The notes: generated by a model not told the origin, from the letters alone. A DNA stretch of 23,501 nucleotides from a virus (IMGVR_UViG_3300046355_000136:1-23501); one strand, 5' to 3'; counted from the first letter of the stretch, positions 15,479-21,603 are shown. A program made the numbers and translations.

Positions 15479-15715
15479 ATGGGACGCGCACGAATTCTCT
15501 CTAAATTTGCTTCCAAGCTGGGCCTTGATTCAAAGGTTCAAGCTGCAGGCATTTCTCCTGAAGCCACTGCCGGCACAGTGACGTTGTCTTCTTGGACTAT
15601 CACTGAAGCCGGTGGTGTTCTTTATTTCTCAGTGGGTGGAGTCAAGAAAGCCAAGCTCGATAGCTCTGGAAACCTGACTGTGATTAGCAACATCACGGGC
15701 TACGGAACGGTCTAA
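15479..15715 (+). CDS. Short fibre module protein
   Basis: A protein of 78 residues with AAGGA upstream. MGRARILSKFASKLGLDSKV is followed by a beta hairpin (WTITEAGGVLYFSVGGVKKAKLDSSGNLTVISNI) like the repeated strands of fibre shafts. It stops where a shaft would continue. The following gene starts in a TAATG overlap, which suggests joint translation and possibly an adaptor for the glycine-rich protein. Confidence 0.6.
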   Translation: MGRARILSKFASKLGLDSKVQAAGISPEATAGTVTLSSWTITEAGGVLYFSVGGVKKAKLDSSGNLTVISNITGYGTV

Positions 15716-16623
15716 TGACGCTTCCAGTATCAGGCGAAATTTCGCTGGCCCACATCAACACTGAGTTTGGTCTCAGTGCTACGTTGACGCGCAGTCTCAA
15801 TGATGCAACCACGCGTGCGTTGTTTGGTAAAGCCAGTGGTGAAATCAGCTTGCTGGATGGTCGTGGAAAGTCCAATGCCTATCCAGGACAGATTCTGACT
15901 TTTGATGGTCAAAGCCTCAGCTCACCTCGAGTCACTTTGTCTGGTTCTACTGGCTTCTCGGCAGCAGTAGCCGGATCAACAGCAATTGTCGGCGGGCGTA
16001 TTAGCGAGCTCCACATCATTTGTTGGGGTGCTGGTGGTGCTGGTTCAACATGGCCTAGCTCAGCAGCTGGTGGTAACGGTGGTGCTGGGTACCGCGCATC
16101 TTGGTTACGCAGCTCTGGTGGGGCTGTAGCCGCATTCCTGGACAGTATTGCTACCTTGACAGGTGCTGCCGGTAATGGCGGTACTTCTTATGGCAGCGGC
16201 ATTGCTGACAACCGTCAAGCCGGTGGTGCAGGCGGTACCAGCTACGTGAACATCAATGGCACGCGCATTGTGACAGCCAAAGGTGGCAACGGTTCACGAA
16301 ACATTTACAACAACGGTGATGCCAACTACGTCTACCCAACGGTGACCTCTTATGTGGGTGACAACGGTGGAGCAGGTGCCCCTGAAAGTAGCAGCGGCGG
16401 TAGTGCAGCAACGTATGGCGGTGGTGGTGGTGCTTCAAGCCCAAGCGCATCTTTTGGTGCCTCTACTTACGGAGGCCGAGGAGGTTCTCGTGCAAACGGT
16501 GGAGCCCCTGGTTATGCACCGGGCGGTGGCGGTGGCGGCTACGACACAGGTTCAGGTGGTAACTATCCAAGAGGTGGTATCGGCCGCGTCACTATCTACA
16601 TCAACACACCGGCACCTTTCTAA
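15715..16623 (+). CDS. Glycine-rich adhesin, gp38-like architecture
   Basis: A protein of 302 residues. Residues 1-54 are a common fibre tag (LPVSGEISLAHINTEFG ... LFGKASGEISLLDGRGKSN). Residues about 104-290 contain many glycine runs (GGAGGTSY, GGNGS, GDNGGAGA, GGGGGAS, GGRGGS, GGGGGGYDTG) and end in an RVTIYI strand. In Salmonella phage S16 gp38, similar poly-glycine strands form a sandwich that presents variable receptor-binding loops. This protein is a credible distal adhesin. It could equally be a generic glycine-rich structural domain. Confidence 0.65.
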   Translation: MTLPVSGEISLAHINTEFGLSATLTRSLNDATTRALFGKASGEISLLDGRGKSNAYPGQILTFDGQSLSSPRVTLSGSTGFSAAVAGSTAIVGGRISELHIICWGAGGAGSTWPSSAAGGNGGAGYRASWLRSSGGAVAAFLDSIATLTGAAGNGGTSYGSGIADNRQAGGAGGTSYVNINGTRIVTAKGGNGSRNIYNNGDANYVYPTVTSYVGDNGGAGAPESSSGGSAATYGGGGGASSPSASFGASTYGGRGGSRANGGAPGYAPGGGGGGYDTGSGGNYPRGGIGRVTIYINTPAPF

Positions 16624-16624
16624 A

Positions 16625-16825
16625 ATGCAAATTTCAACTCAAATTCTCCAGCAAGCGACAGCTCCTCAAAGTGTTTTTGATTGGTTCACTTCTGTGTTTG
16701 CAGAAGCAACGGTCAATGAACAGGACACCTTGGATGCGGCCCGTGAAGGTGCCTTTGCTGACTTCGACGTGTACACCTGGTTTCAAGACAATTTGTTCTT
16801 GGAAGGCGGAGCACTATTCAACTAA
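16625..16825 (+). CDS. Small acidic protein, unknown
   Basis: A protein of 66 residues from an ATG two bases after the previous stop, with no clear ribosome site, so it may depend on translational coupling. It is acidic and aromatic (FDWFTSVFAEAT, DFDVYTWFQDNLF). No membrane segment or known family was found. It separates the fibre genes from the lysis block. Confidence 0.5.
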   Translation: MQISTQILQQATAPQSVFDWFTSVFAEATVNEQDTLDAAREGAFADFDVYTWFQDNLFLEGGALFN

Positions 16826-16847
16826 AACCATTCAAATTCAAAGCATC

Positions 16848-17099
16848 ATGATGTCACCCGAAGACCGCGCTGAACTCGTTCTTGAGTTCACCAAAGCCCT
16901 AGCCTGCAATGCCAACCCGCATCAGCTTAGCGATGAAGAACTCCAGTGGGTTCGTCTTGCCATTGCAGCTGAAGCACGCAAGATTAAGTTCCGCGACGCG
17001 GTCATCGAAAAGACCTTGGTTGGTCTGGCTTGGCTTTTGATCTTGGGCATTGGCTCGATGTTTTATGAATGGGCTCAGGCCCATGGCTACAAGCCGTAA
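16848..17099 (+). CDS. Small single-span membrane protein of the lysis region
   Basis: A protein of 83 residues. The N-terminal 50 residues are helical and charged, and one membrane segment lies at about 55-73 (TLVGLAWLLILGIGSMFY) with a short tail. A second ATG at 16851 is an alternative start. The ribosome site is weak. Position just before the other lysis genes suggests a holin-related or accessory membrane protein; no family was recognised. Confidence 0.55.
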   Translation: MMSPEDRAELVLEFTKALACNANPHQLSDEELQWVRLAIAAEARKIKFRDAVIEKTLVGLAWLLILGIGSMFYEWAQAHGYKP

Positions 17100-17111
17100 G
17101 CTGAATACCGT

Positions 17112-17894
17112 GTGGATCCAATCAGTCTTCTCATGGCCGCACAAGCTGCAGTTGCAGCTGTGCGCAAGGGCTGCGAGATGCTCAGCGAAGGCAAGGCTGA
17201 AATTGGAAAGCTTAAAAAAACTGTTGAGCAAGGCATCGGAGATGCCAAGGCTATCTACGCTGAAGTCACTACGCTTTGGTCGTGGCTTTTGGGCCTCCTG
17301 TCGGGCAAGAAGCCAAGCAAACAGGTACCAGTTGCTGCACCAGCACCAACAGAAGTTATTGCGCAAAGCCCTGCTCCGAAAAAGAGCAAGAGGGTTGTAG
17401 AGCCAGAGCTCTCCTACGAGGAATACCAGACCCAGGCGATCCACCAGGTCTGCGAGCAGCTCAAGACCTTCTTTGAGATTCGTCGGAATCTGCGGGCCTA
17501 CTGTCTGGAGCTTGAAGAAGTCTCCAAGACAACAGCGACAATCGAGGATAGTGCAATTGATCGAGTAGAGATCGAACTGCAACTCGAGAACATGACCGTT
17601 CAAATCAGAGAATCGATGGTGTACGCACCGGAAGCCTTGCGCGACATCTACAGTCGATTCCTGCACATGTACGAGCAAATCCTTGAAGAGCAGGAGTTCG
17701 CTCGACAGGTTAAAAAGAAACAAGAACGTGATGAGAAAGCAAAGCAATGGCGACTCAGAGACCAACGAATCGAGCTGGGGGTGGAAGTAGCAGCTACGGT
17801 AATTCTGTTCCTGATACTGGGCGGAATACTAGTGGATCTTCGAATCCAAACTATGCAACGCTCAAGCTTCTGGCAAGGATCCTCGTCCATTTAG
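17112..17894 (+). CDS. C-terminally anchored coiled-coil membrane protein
   Basis: A protein of 260 residues with a GTG start (GTGGATCCA). Residues 1-65 are an amphipathic and hydrophobic helical part, 70-97 a Pro/Ala/Lys linker (QVPVAAPAPTEVIAQSPAPKK), 100-220 long helices rich in Glu, Gln and Arg, and about 223-242 one membrane segment. Its last 148 nt are also read in another frame by the 17747-18070 gene. The layout is unlike a classical endolysin or spanin. It may be an anti-holin-like or envelope protein; this is open. Confidence 0.55.
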   Translation: MDPISLLMAAQAAVAAVRKGCEMLSEGKAEIGKLKKTVEQGIGDAKAIYAEVTTLWSWLLGLLSGKKPSKQVPVAAPAPTEVIAQSPAPKKSKRVVEPELSYEEYQTQAIHQVCEQLKTFFEIRRNLRAYCLELEEVSKTTATIEDSAIDRVEIELQLENMTVQIRESMVYAPEALRDIYSRFLHMYEQILEEQEFARQVKKKQERDEKAKQWRLRDQRIELGVEVAATVILFLILGGILVDLRIQTMQRSSFWQGSSSI

Positions 17895-18070
17895 CCATTG
17901 CAATCTTTGTCACAATGTCGTTTTTGGCTTTCATCGAAACCAATTGGATGAAGGCCGAAATAAAGAGTGAAGCTCGTGAGCTTCGTAGATTAAAACGTGA
18001 GGTGGAAACACTGATCCAAAAACAGAAAGGCAGTACCCATGAAAGAAATATTTCTTCTGTGGATGAATAA
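17747..18070 (+). CDS. Overprinted small membrane protein, spanin-like layout
   Basis: A protein of 107 residues in frame +2 relative to the gene above. The first 48 residues lie inside it and are Ser/Gly/Asn/Thr-rich, as expected of sequence constrained by another gene. A membrane segment covers about 45-63 and a charged coiled coil 68-93. A short N-terminus, one span and a coiled coil is the outline of inner-membrane spanins, but the periplasmic part is short and no partner lipoprotein was found. In-frame stops lie just upstream, so it starts independently at the ATG. Confidence 0.5.
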   Translation: MATQRPTNRAGGGSSSYGNSVPDTGRNTSGSSNPNYATLKLLARILVHLAIAIFVTMSFLAFIETNWMKAEIKSEARELRRLKREVETLIQKQKGSTHERNISSVDE

Positions 18071-18347
18071 ACCGAACCCAACCGTCGAAGAGGTAGAAGT
18101 TCAAGTGTGGGCCTTCGTGGTTCGCAGCATCACCGTCATGGTGATGGTCATCGCATTCGGCGTGCTCTATGCGATTGCCTTTGAAACCCAGTCTGAAGAG
18201 CTGGCTCCGATCGATGCGATCTTCTTGGAGATCTTGAAAGCGATTGCTTTCATGGGCGTCGGTACGTTGGGTGGTATCTCGGGTCGTAAGGCCACGGCCG
18301 CTGTTGCCAAAGCCATTGTGGGTGAGCCAAAGAAAGAGGGTACGTAA
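18039..18347 (+). CDS. Putative class II holin
   Basis: A protein of 102 residues with two membrane segments at about 24-48 and 59-80, and a basic tail (GRKATAAVAKAIVGEPKKEGT), the usual build of a two-span holin. It overlaps the previous gene by 32 nt and the next by 1 nt (TAATG). Holins open the inner membrane at a set time to let endolysin reach the peptidoglycan. Which of the two candidate holins sets the timing cannot be told from sequence. Confidence 0.55.
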   Translation: MKEIFLLWMNKPNPTVEEVEVQVWAFVVRSITVMVMVIAFGVLYAIAFETQSEELAPIDAIFLEILKAIAFMGVGTLGGISGRKATAAVAKAIVGEPKKEGT

Positions 18348-18823
18348 TGTTGCCAATCGTCATGTCAATCGTGCAGGGCTTGATTGCCAACAACATGCAC
18401 AAGGTCGCTGATGCAGTGATCGACAAGGGTGTGGACTACGTTCAGGACAAGATGGGCATCACGCTCAAGCCTGAAGGTGAAGCCACCAAAGAAGACTACG
18501 AGAAGTGGAATGCCGAGGCTGCCAAGCATGATGAGTTCAGGGCAGAGATGGATCAGAAGAACATGGACGGCGCGCGCAACATGCAGCTGGCCGCCATGCA
18601 GTCTGAAGATCCCATCGTTCGACGCTTTGCGTATTACTTCATGGGTGTGTGGTCGCTCTTTGCGATCGTCATCATCCCGTGCTTGATCTGGGTACCCATC
18701 CCTGAAGGTCAGATGCGCTTTGCTGATGCGTTCCAGGGTTTCCTGTTGGGCACCATCGTGGCTGGCATGTTCCAGTTCCTGTTGGGTTCGTCGCTTGGCT
18801 CCCGTAACAAGGACAAGAAATGA
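18347..18823 (+). CDS. Putative holin, GTA-holin-like
   Basis: A protein of 158 residues. The N-terminal region has an amphipathic helix and a charged helical middle (40-90). Membrane segments are at about 94-116 (FAYYFMGVWSLFAIVIIPCLIW) and 128-148 (FQGFLLGTIVAGMFQFLLGSS), followed by a basic tail. This arrangement resembles the holin family associated with gene-transfer agents (three-helix type). It ends in a 4-nt overlap with the endolysin, a strong context for a holin. Confidence 0.7.
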   Translation: MLPIVMSIVQGLIANNMHKVADAVIDKGVDYVQDKMGITLKPEGEATKEDYEKWNAEAAKHDEFRAEMDQKNMDGARNMQLAAMQSEDPIVRRFAYYFMGVWSLFAIVIIPCLIWVPIPEGQMRFADAFQGFLLGTIVAGMFQFLLGSSLGSRNKDKK

Positions 18824-19509
18824 AACCAACGATTGAACACTTGATCGCTGCAGGTGTGAAGTCGGACAAGGCTGCCCAATGGATTGAAGGCATTGTGGCG
18901 GCCTGTGCAGAGTTCAACATCGATACGCCTCAGCGGGTGGCTTATTTCATTGGCCAGTGTGCCCATGAGACGGCGGGTTTCTCTGTGCTAGAGGAGAACC
19001 TCAACTACAGTGCGGACTCCATGGCCAACGTCTGGCCAACCCGTTTTGCAGTGGTCGAGCCTGATCCGGATAAACCGGGGAAGACTCGCTACAAGTTGGA
19101 CAAGGGTCGCAAGATCCCCAACAAGTTTGCGTTGGCGCTTCATCGCAAGCCTGAGTTGATTGCCAACTCGGTTTACGCGAACCGTATGGGGAACGGTCCT
19201 GTGGAGTCCGGCGATGGTTGGAAGCACCGCGGCATGGGTTTGAAGCAGCTTACGGGCTTGGACAACCATCGTCGATGTGGGGCAGCCTTGAATGCTGACT
19301 TTGTCAACCATCCAGAGCTTCTCCTCACACCCCAGTACGCCGCTCGATCAGCAGCTTGGTTTTGGAAAGAAAACAAGCTGTGGCTCTTTGCGGACGTAGG
19401 CGATCTTGAAGGCATGACCAAGAAAATCAACGGTGGCTTGATTGGCATCGACGATCGCAAGAAGCGGTGCAATGCCGTGTTGGGCTGCAGTCGAGCAGCC
19501 TACGCATGA
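18820..19509 (+). CDS. Endolysin, glycoside hydrolase family 19
   Basis: A protein of 229 residues of the GH19 chitinase/lysozyme-type fold, which hydrolyses the glycan backbone of peptidoglycan. FIGQCAHETAGF holds the catalytic Glu50, with the usual second acid near LEENL (58-59). GDGWKHRGMGLKQLTG at 131-146 and KKINGGLIG at 201-209 are the family substrate-site motifs. There is no signal peptide or membrane span, so release needs a holin. The ATG overlaps the holin-like gene by 4 nt, and the coding region is followed at once by a strong terminator. Confidence 0.9.
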   Translation: MKPTIEHLIAAGVKSDKAAQWIEGIVAACAEFNIDTPQRVAYFIGQCAHETAGFSVLEENLNYSADSMANVWPTRFAVVEPDPDKPGKTRYKLDKGRKIPNKFALALHRKPELIANSVYANRMGNGPVESGDGWKHRGMGLKQLTGLDNHRRCGAALNADFVNHPELLLTPQYAARSAAWFWKENKLWLFADVGDLEGMTKKINGGLIGIDDRKKRCNAVLGCSRAAYA

Positions 19510-19536
19510 AAAAAGGCTCCTTCGGGAGCCTTTTTT
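19509..19536. terminator. Strong bidirectional intrinsic terminator
   Basis: AAAAAAGGCTCC, a TTCG tetraloop and GGAGCCTTTTTT form a perfect 12-bp stem with an ultra-stable C(UUCG)G closing loop. It works on both strands: for the endolysin operon (plus) and for the convergent small-gene operon (minus), whose last stop codon begins inside the T-tract. Confidence 0.9.
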
Positions 19537-19954
19537 ATTGGGGCACTTGCCCGCCAAAGTAGGCCATGGGTAGCGCCATCAGTTCGGAAGCATTTACGAA
19601 CGTGGTGTACTCGGACCATGGCTCCTGTGGAGTGAAAGCCAGAACCTTGACACGAGCTCCTGTTTCAAGCGCTATGACGTGCATTTCGTTCCAGAGGTAC
19701 CTGTGCCCTTGCCGAGCAATTTGAGGCCTCTGTGGCCCCGATACGAGGCCTTGCTTCCACTTGACCACGGGCTTGATCTGGCAGCTGTGGTGCAACACAG
19801 AGTTGCCCTTGGCACCTTTACGGTGAACCACGTACTTGATGCCGCCTAAAGCTGATGGCCCAGCAGAGATCAAGGTAAAGCGCTGACCGGTACGGGTCAG
19901 GTAGAAGTCGAAGCCAACAGGCAAAAGCCTGAGGGTCATGGGCTTGCGCATCAT
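19535..19954 (-). CDS. Unknown phage protein, last in 4-nt-overlap chain
   Basis: A protein of 139 residues from the ATG overlapping the previous stop (ATGA). The sequence is beta-rich and basic, with GQRFTLISAGPSALGG, KYVVHRKGAKGN and TFVNASELMALP. Two residues near the end of the operon (VPQ) abut the bidirectional terminator. A longer reading from 19981 is possible but lacks coupling. No family was recognised. Confidence 0.55.
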   Translation of the reverse strand: MMRKPMTLRLLPVGFDFYLTRTGQRFTLISAGPSALGGIKYVVHRKGAKGNSVLHHSCQIKPVVKWKQGLVSGPQRPQIARQGHRYLWNEMHVIALETGARVKVLAFTPQEPWSEYTTFVNASELMALPMAYFGGQVPQ

Positions 19955-20154
19955 GTGACCCACCTTTGCTCGATAGAGCACCAGACAACATGGTCTGACT
20001 CGGTGATCACATGGCCGGCGACGACATCCTCAACCTGGCCACCCAGTCGGAAGTACCGGTCGTCACGGAAGCACATGAGCTTGTCATCTGGCTCGAGCAC
20101 TACAGTGACTTCACGTTTTCCTTGTCGGTTGATCTTTTCTTTGGTGATCTTCAA
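19951..20154 (-). CDS. Small unknown protein, TTG start
   Basis: A protein of 67 residues. Its start codon is TTG, overlapping the upstream stop as TTGA in the same 4-nt way as the ATGA junctions. An AGGA ribosome site lies 4 bases before it. The sequence is basic at the N-terminus, then beta-rich (TVVLEPDDKLMCFRDDRYFRLGGQVEDVV). A later ATG would break the tiling pattern. Confidence 0.55.
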   Translation of the reverse strand: MKITKEKINRQGKREVTVVLEPDDKLMCFRDDRYFRLGGQVEDVVAGHVITESDHVVWCSIEQRWVT

Positions 20155-20363
20155 TGTGTCCTGCCTCTCTCGGCATCAGCTAGTGGATCGGGGTAGTCAA
20201 TCACGTAGCTGAGTTGAATGGTGTCTAGTTTGTGAAGTGGGACTTCAATGGGGTACTCACGTACAAACGGCACCCCGTTTTCGTAGGTGCCGCTCATGGT
20301 TAGCTTGGTGATAGTGATGGGCTTGCTGGCTCGAATAGCAGCAGCCTCTTCTTTGGTCATCAT
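20151..20363 (-). CDS. Small unknown protein
   Basis: A protein of 70 residues starting at the first of two ATGs (20363 or 20360) that overlap the upstream stop. It is a hydrophilic strand-rich sequence (KPITITKLTMSGTYENGVPFVREYP). No motif or membrane segment. Coupled by 4-nt overlaps at both ends. Confidence 0.55.
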   Translation of the reverse strand: MMTKEEAAAIRASKPITITKLTMSGTYENGVPFVREYPIEVPLHKLDTIQLSYVIDYPDPLADAERGRTH

Positions 20364-20545
20364 CGCAAGACGAGGTTCTCTTGATAGACCCCGGTGTGAG
20401 ACGTGCGGTCCTTGAGGATGCCCACGCAACCGTTCGATGGCGGCTTGTAGGGCACAGGGATGCCGTTGACCATGGAAGGCTTGGTGAAGGCATCCTGAGA
20501 GCCAGGGCGCATAACAGGAGAGGGGTTGAGTTGAAAGGTTTTCAT
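20360..20545 (-). CDS. Small unknown protein
   Basis: A protein of 61 residues (MKTFQLNPSPVMRPGS ... YQENLVLR), Pro/Gly-rich and without a hydrophobic segment. The start is fixed by the ATGA overlap with the preceding gene; in-frame sequence farther upstream lies inside that gene. Function unknown. Confidence 0.55.
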   Translation of the reverse strand: MKTFQLNPSPVMRPGSQDAFTKPSMVNGIPVPYKPPSNGCVGILKDRTSHTGVYQENLVLR

Positions 20546-20781
20546 AGTTCGTCGATGTAAGTAATTTTGGTTTTTGGTTCCTTGATCGAGTAGACGTTGG
20601 GGAACTCTTTGATGTTGGTGATGTGAAGCGATGCGGTCACTCGTTGAGGACCGGATTCGCACCACCACCAGACAGCATCGTCAGGGGCTACAAAGCCATC
20701 ACGAACTTTGATGATGGCTCTGCGGTTGAGGTTGAACGCTTGGGCGATCTGGTCCAGCTGTTCATCAGTGAGGAGGCTCAT
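20542..20781 (-). CDS. Small unknown protein with Trp-rich segment
   Basis: A protein of 79 residues. The N-terminal helix SLLTDEQLDQIAQAFNL is followed by AIIKVRDGFVAPDDAVWWWCESG and a strand-rich end. The ATG is chosen because it overlaps the upstream stop by 4 nt. No family was recognised. Confidence 0.55.
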   Translation of the reverse strand: MSLLTDEQLDQIAQAFNLNRRAIIKVRDGFVAPDDAVWWWCESGPQRVTASLHITNIKEFPNVYSIKEPKTKITYIDEL

Positions 20782-20960
20782 GGCTTGGTCTTTCTGACTT
20801 CGATGCACAGCGCGCGAGGAGCTCTGAGACGGCGCTCAAAGACTTCCTGCACACGCAGACATTCTTCTTGGTTGATGATGTTTTCGACAGCAAGTGGGCC
20901 GCCACTGTTGTTGCTGTTGGGGTGGGCGAGGTAGACCACGAGGATCCAGGTGGAGATCAT
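20778..20960 (-). CDS. Small secreted or membrane-associated protein
   Basis: A protein of 60 residues. The N-terminus (MISTWILVVYLAHP) is a short hydrophobic stretch, possibly a signal or anchor, followed by a charged helical part with two cysteines (34 and 52) that could form a disulfide outside the cytoplasm. Small phage proteins of this form are common and uncharacterised. Confidence 0.5.
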   Translation of the reverse strand: MISTWILVVYLAHPNSNNSGGPLAVENIINQEECLRVQEVFERRLRAPRALCIEVRKTKP

Positions 20961-21082
20961 CGGCAGCCCTCCACGGTGAGACCGGTGCGGTGACGCAGGC
21001 AGTCCCAGACGTCGGGGTCGCCTTGGAAGAGGAAGAACAGGACGAAGACGAACACCCAGAACTTGAGGTCATAGTTGGACAT
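20957..21082 (-). CDS. Micro-protein with one membrane segment (41 residues)
   Basis: An ATG at 21082 opens a frame of 42 codons ending in a TGA that overlaps the next ATG by 4 nt. The protein begins MSNYDLKFWVFVFVLFFLFQ, a clear single membrane span, then a short soluble tail with Cys28 and Cys40. It heads the chain of seven tiled genes and is too short for most gene finders. The 4-nt junction supports it being real. Confidence 0.5.
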   Translation of the reverse strand: MSNYDLKFWVFVFVLFFLFQGDPDVWDCLRHRTGLTVEGCR

Positions 21083-21090
21083 GAGGAACT

Positions 21091-21120
21091 TTCAATTGCA
21101 GGATTCCGCTTCAATTGCAG
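21091..21120. repeat. Direct repeat TTCAATTGCAG, two copies 19 bp apart
   Basis: Perfect 11-base copies at 21091-21101 and 21110-21120, just upstream of the micro-protein start. They share the core AATTGCAG with the pair at 21345-21363 on the other side of the tRNA-like segment. They could be integrase arm sites or operator/promoter sites for the minus-strand operon. Confidence 0.45.
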
Positions 21121-21129
21121 AACCCAAAG

Positions 21130-21162
21130 AAAAAGGGTCTAGGCGGTTAAGCCTAGACCCTT
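21130..21162 (-). terminator. Intrinsic terminator
   Basis: On the minus strand AAGGGTCTAGGC, a 6-base loop and GCCTAGACCCTT (12-bp perfect stem, 21133-21162) run into TTTCTTT. It stops transcription arriving from the right, insulating the tiled operon from the genes beyond 21328. Confidence 0.8.
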
Positions 21163-21179
21163 GATTTTGCTACGTTTAT

Positions 21180-21224
21180 TGGCGCGCCCGGCAGGATTCG
21201 AACCCACGACCCCTTGGTTCGTAG
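21180..21224 (-). other. tRNA-Arg(ACG) 3' half, candidate attachment-site core
   Basis: On the minus strand this reads anticodon loop CTACGAA (ACG), 3' stem CCAAG, variable GGGTC, T-arm GTGGG-TTCGAAT-CCTGC, acceptor strand CGGGCGC, discriminator G and encoded CCA. The 5' half (expected to begin GCGCCCG) is absent upstream. Sequence before the loop does not pair with the CCAAG arm. A 3' tRNA half starting in the anticodon loop is the usual content of a tyrosine-integrase attP. Confidence 0.6.
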
Positions 21225-21255
21225 ACAGCTTGTTTGCCGTACCTGACAGCGTTAG

Positions 21256-21325
21256 AAATCAATGGCTTGGGACACCCAGTTCACGCAAGAGGCGAGATAT
21301 GGGTACCACGCTAAGTCATTGATTT
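21256..21325. repeat. Imperfect inverted repeat beside the tRNA-like core
   Basis: AAATCAATG at 21256-21264 faces CATTGATTT at 21317-21325 (perfect over 9 bases; 13 of 15 including the flank AAATCAATGGCTTGG). The arms are 52 bases apart. They might bind a protein such as an integrase or excisionase, but length alone does not prove it. Confidence 0.35.
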
Positions 21326-21327
21326 TA

Positions 21328-21603
21328 TTAGGTGGTCGGACGGGCAATTGCAGGAATTGCAGGCCCTTGCTTGCTCCTCACGTACTTGATGAGGCGCACG
21401 ATCCCGGTCATGCCACGGCGCTGCTCACGGATCCACCAGGTGCCCCGCATGGGCCAGAAGTCGATGGTCTCTGTGTGCGTGCGGATGGTGATGTAGTCAT
21501 GGGTTGCCGAGGCCTCGAACTTGATGCCGTCGCGCTGCAGATGCTGGCAGACATGGGTCATGGTCAGCGGCACCCGAGTCAGGGGTTTGCGGCCGCGCTT
21601 CAT
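21328..21603 (-). CDS. Unknown small basic phage protein
   Basis: A protein of 91 residues from the ATG at 21603, which overlaps the upstream stop by 4 nt. It opens with a basic KRGRKPLTRVPLT, then a helix, then an ITIRTHTETIDFWPMRGTWWIR strand region resembling small nucleic-acid-related phage proteins. Its C-terminal PAIPAIA is encoded by the tandem AATTGCAGG repeat. Function unknown. Confidence 0.55.
   Translation of the reverse strand: MKRGRKPLTRVPLTMTHVCQHLQRDGIKFEASATHDYITIRTHTETIDFWPMRGTWWIREQRRGMTGIVRLIKYVRSKQGPAIPAIARPTT
21345..21363. repeat. Tandem AATTGCAGG repeat
   Basis: Two adjacent AATTGCAGG copies (21346-21354 and 21355-21363) in the same orientation as the pair at 21091-21120. 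They lie inside the 3' end of the 21328-21603 gene, so they are also constrained as protein code. Together the four copies bracket the tRNA-like core. Confidence 0.4.

Noticed and set aside
16899-17765. 288-codon open frame on the minus strand
   Set aside because: It is antisense to the well-formed lysis genes and shares their codon phase; it has no ribosome site and a low-complexity Leu/Phe/Ser-rich product.
17112-18070. Programmed -1 frameshift fusing the 260- and 107-residue lysis-region proteins
   Set aside because: The A-rich run near 17711 is not a proper slippery heptamer in frame, and the second frame has several stops between 17711 and 17734. An independent ATG at 17747 is simpler.
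21180-21330. A complete tRNA-Arg interrupted by a group I intron in the anticodon loop
   Set aside because: No 5' half (GCGCCCG and D-arm) was seen upstream on the minus strand, and none of the conserved intron pairing elements were recognisable. A coding gene begins at 21328.
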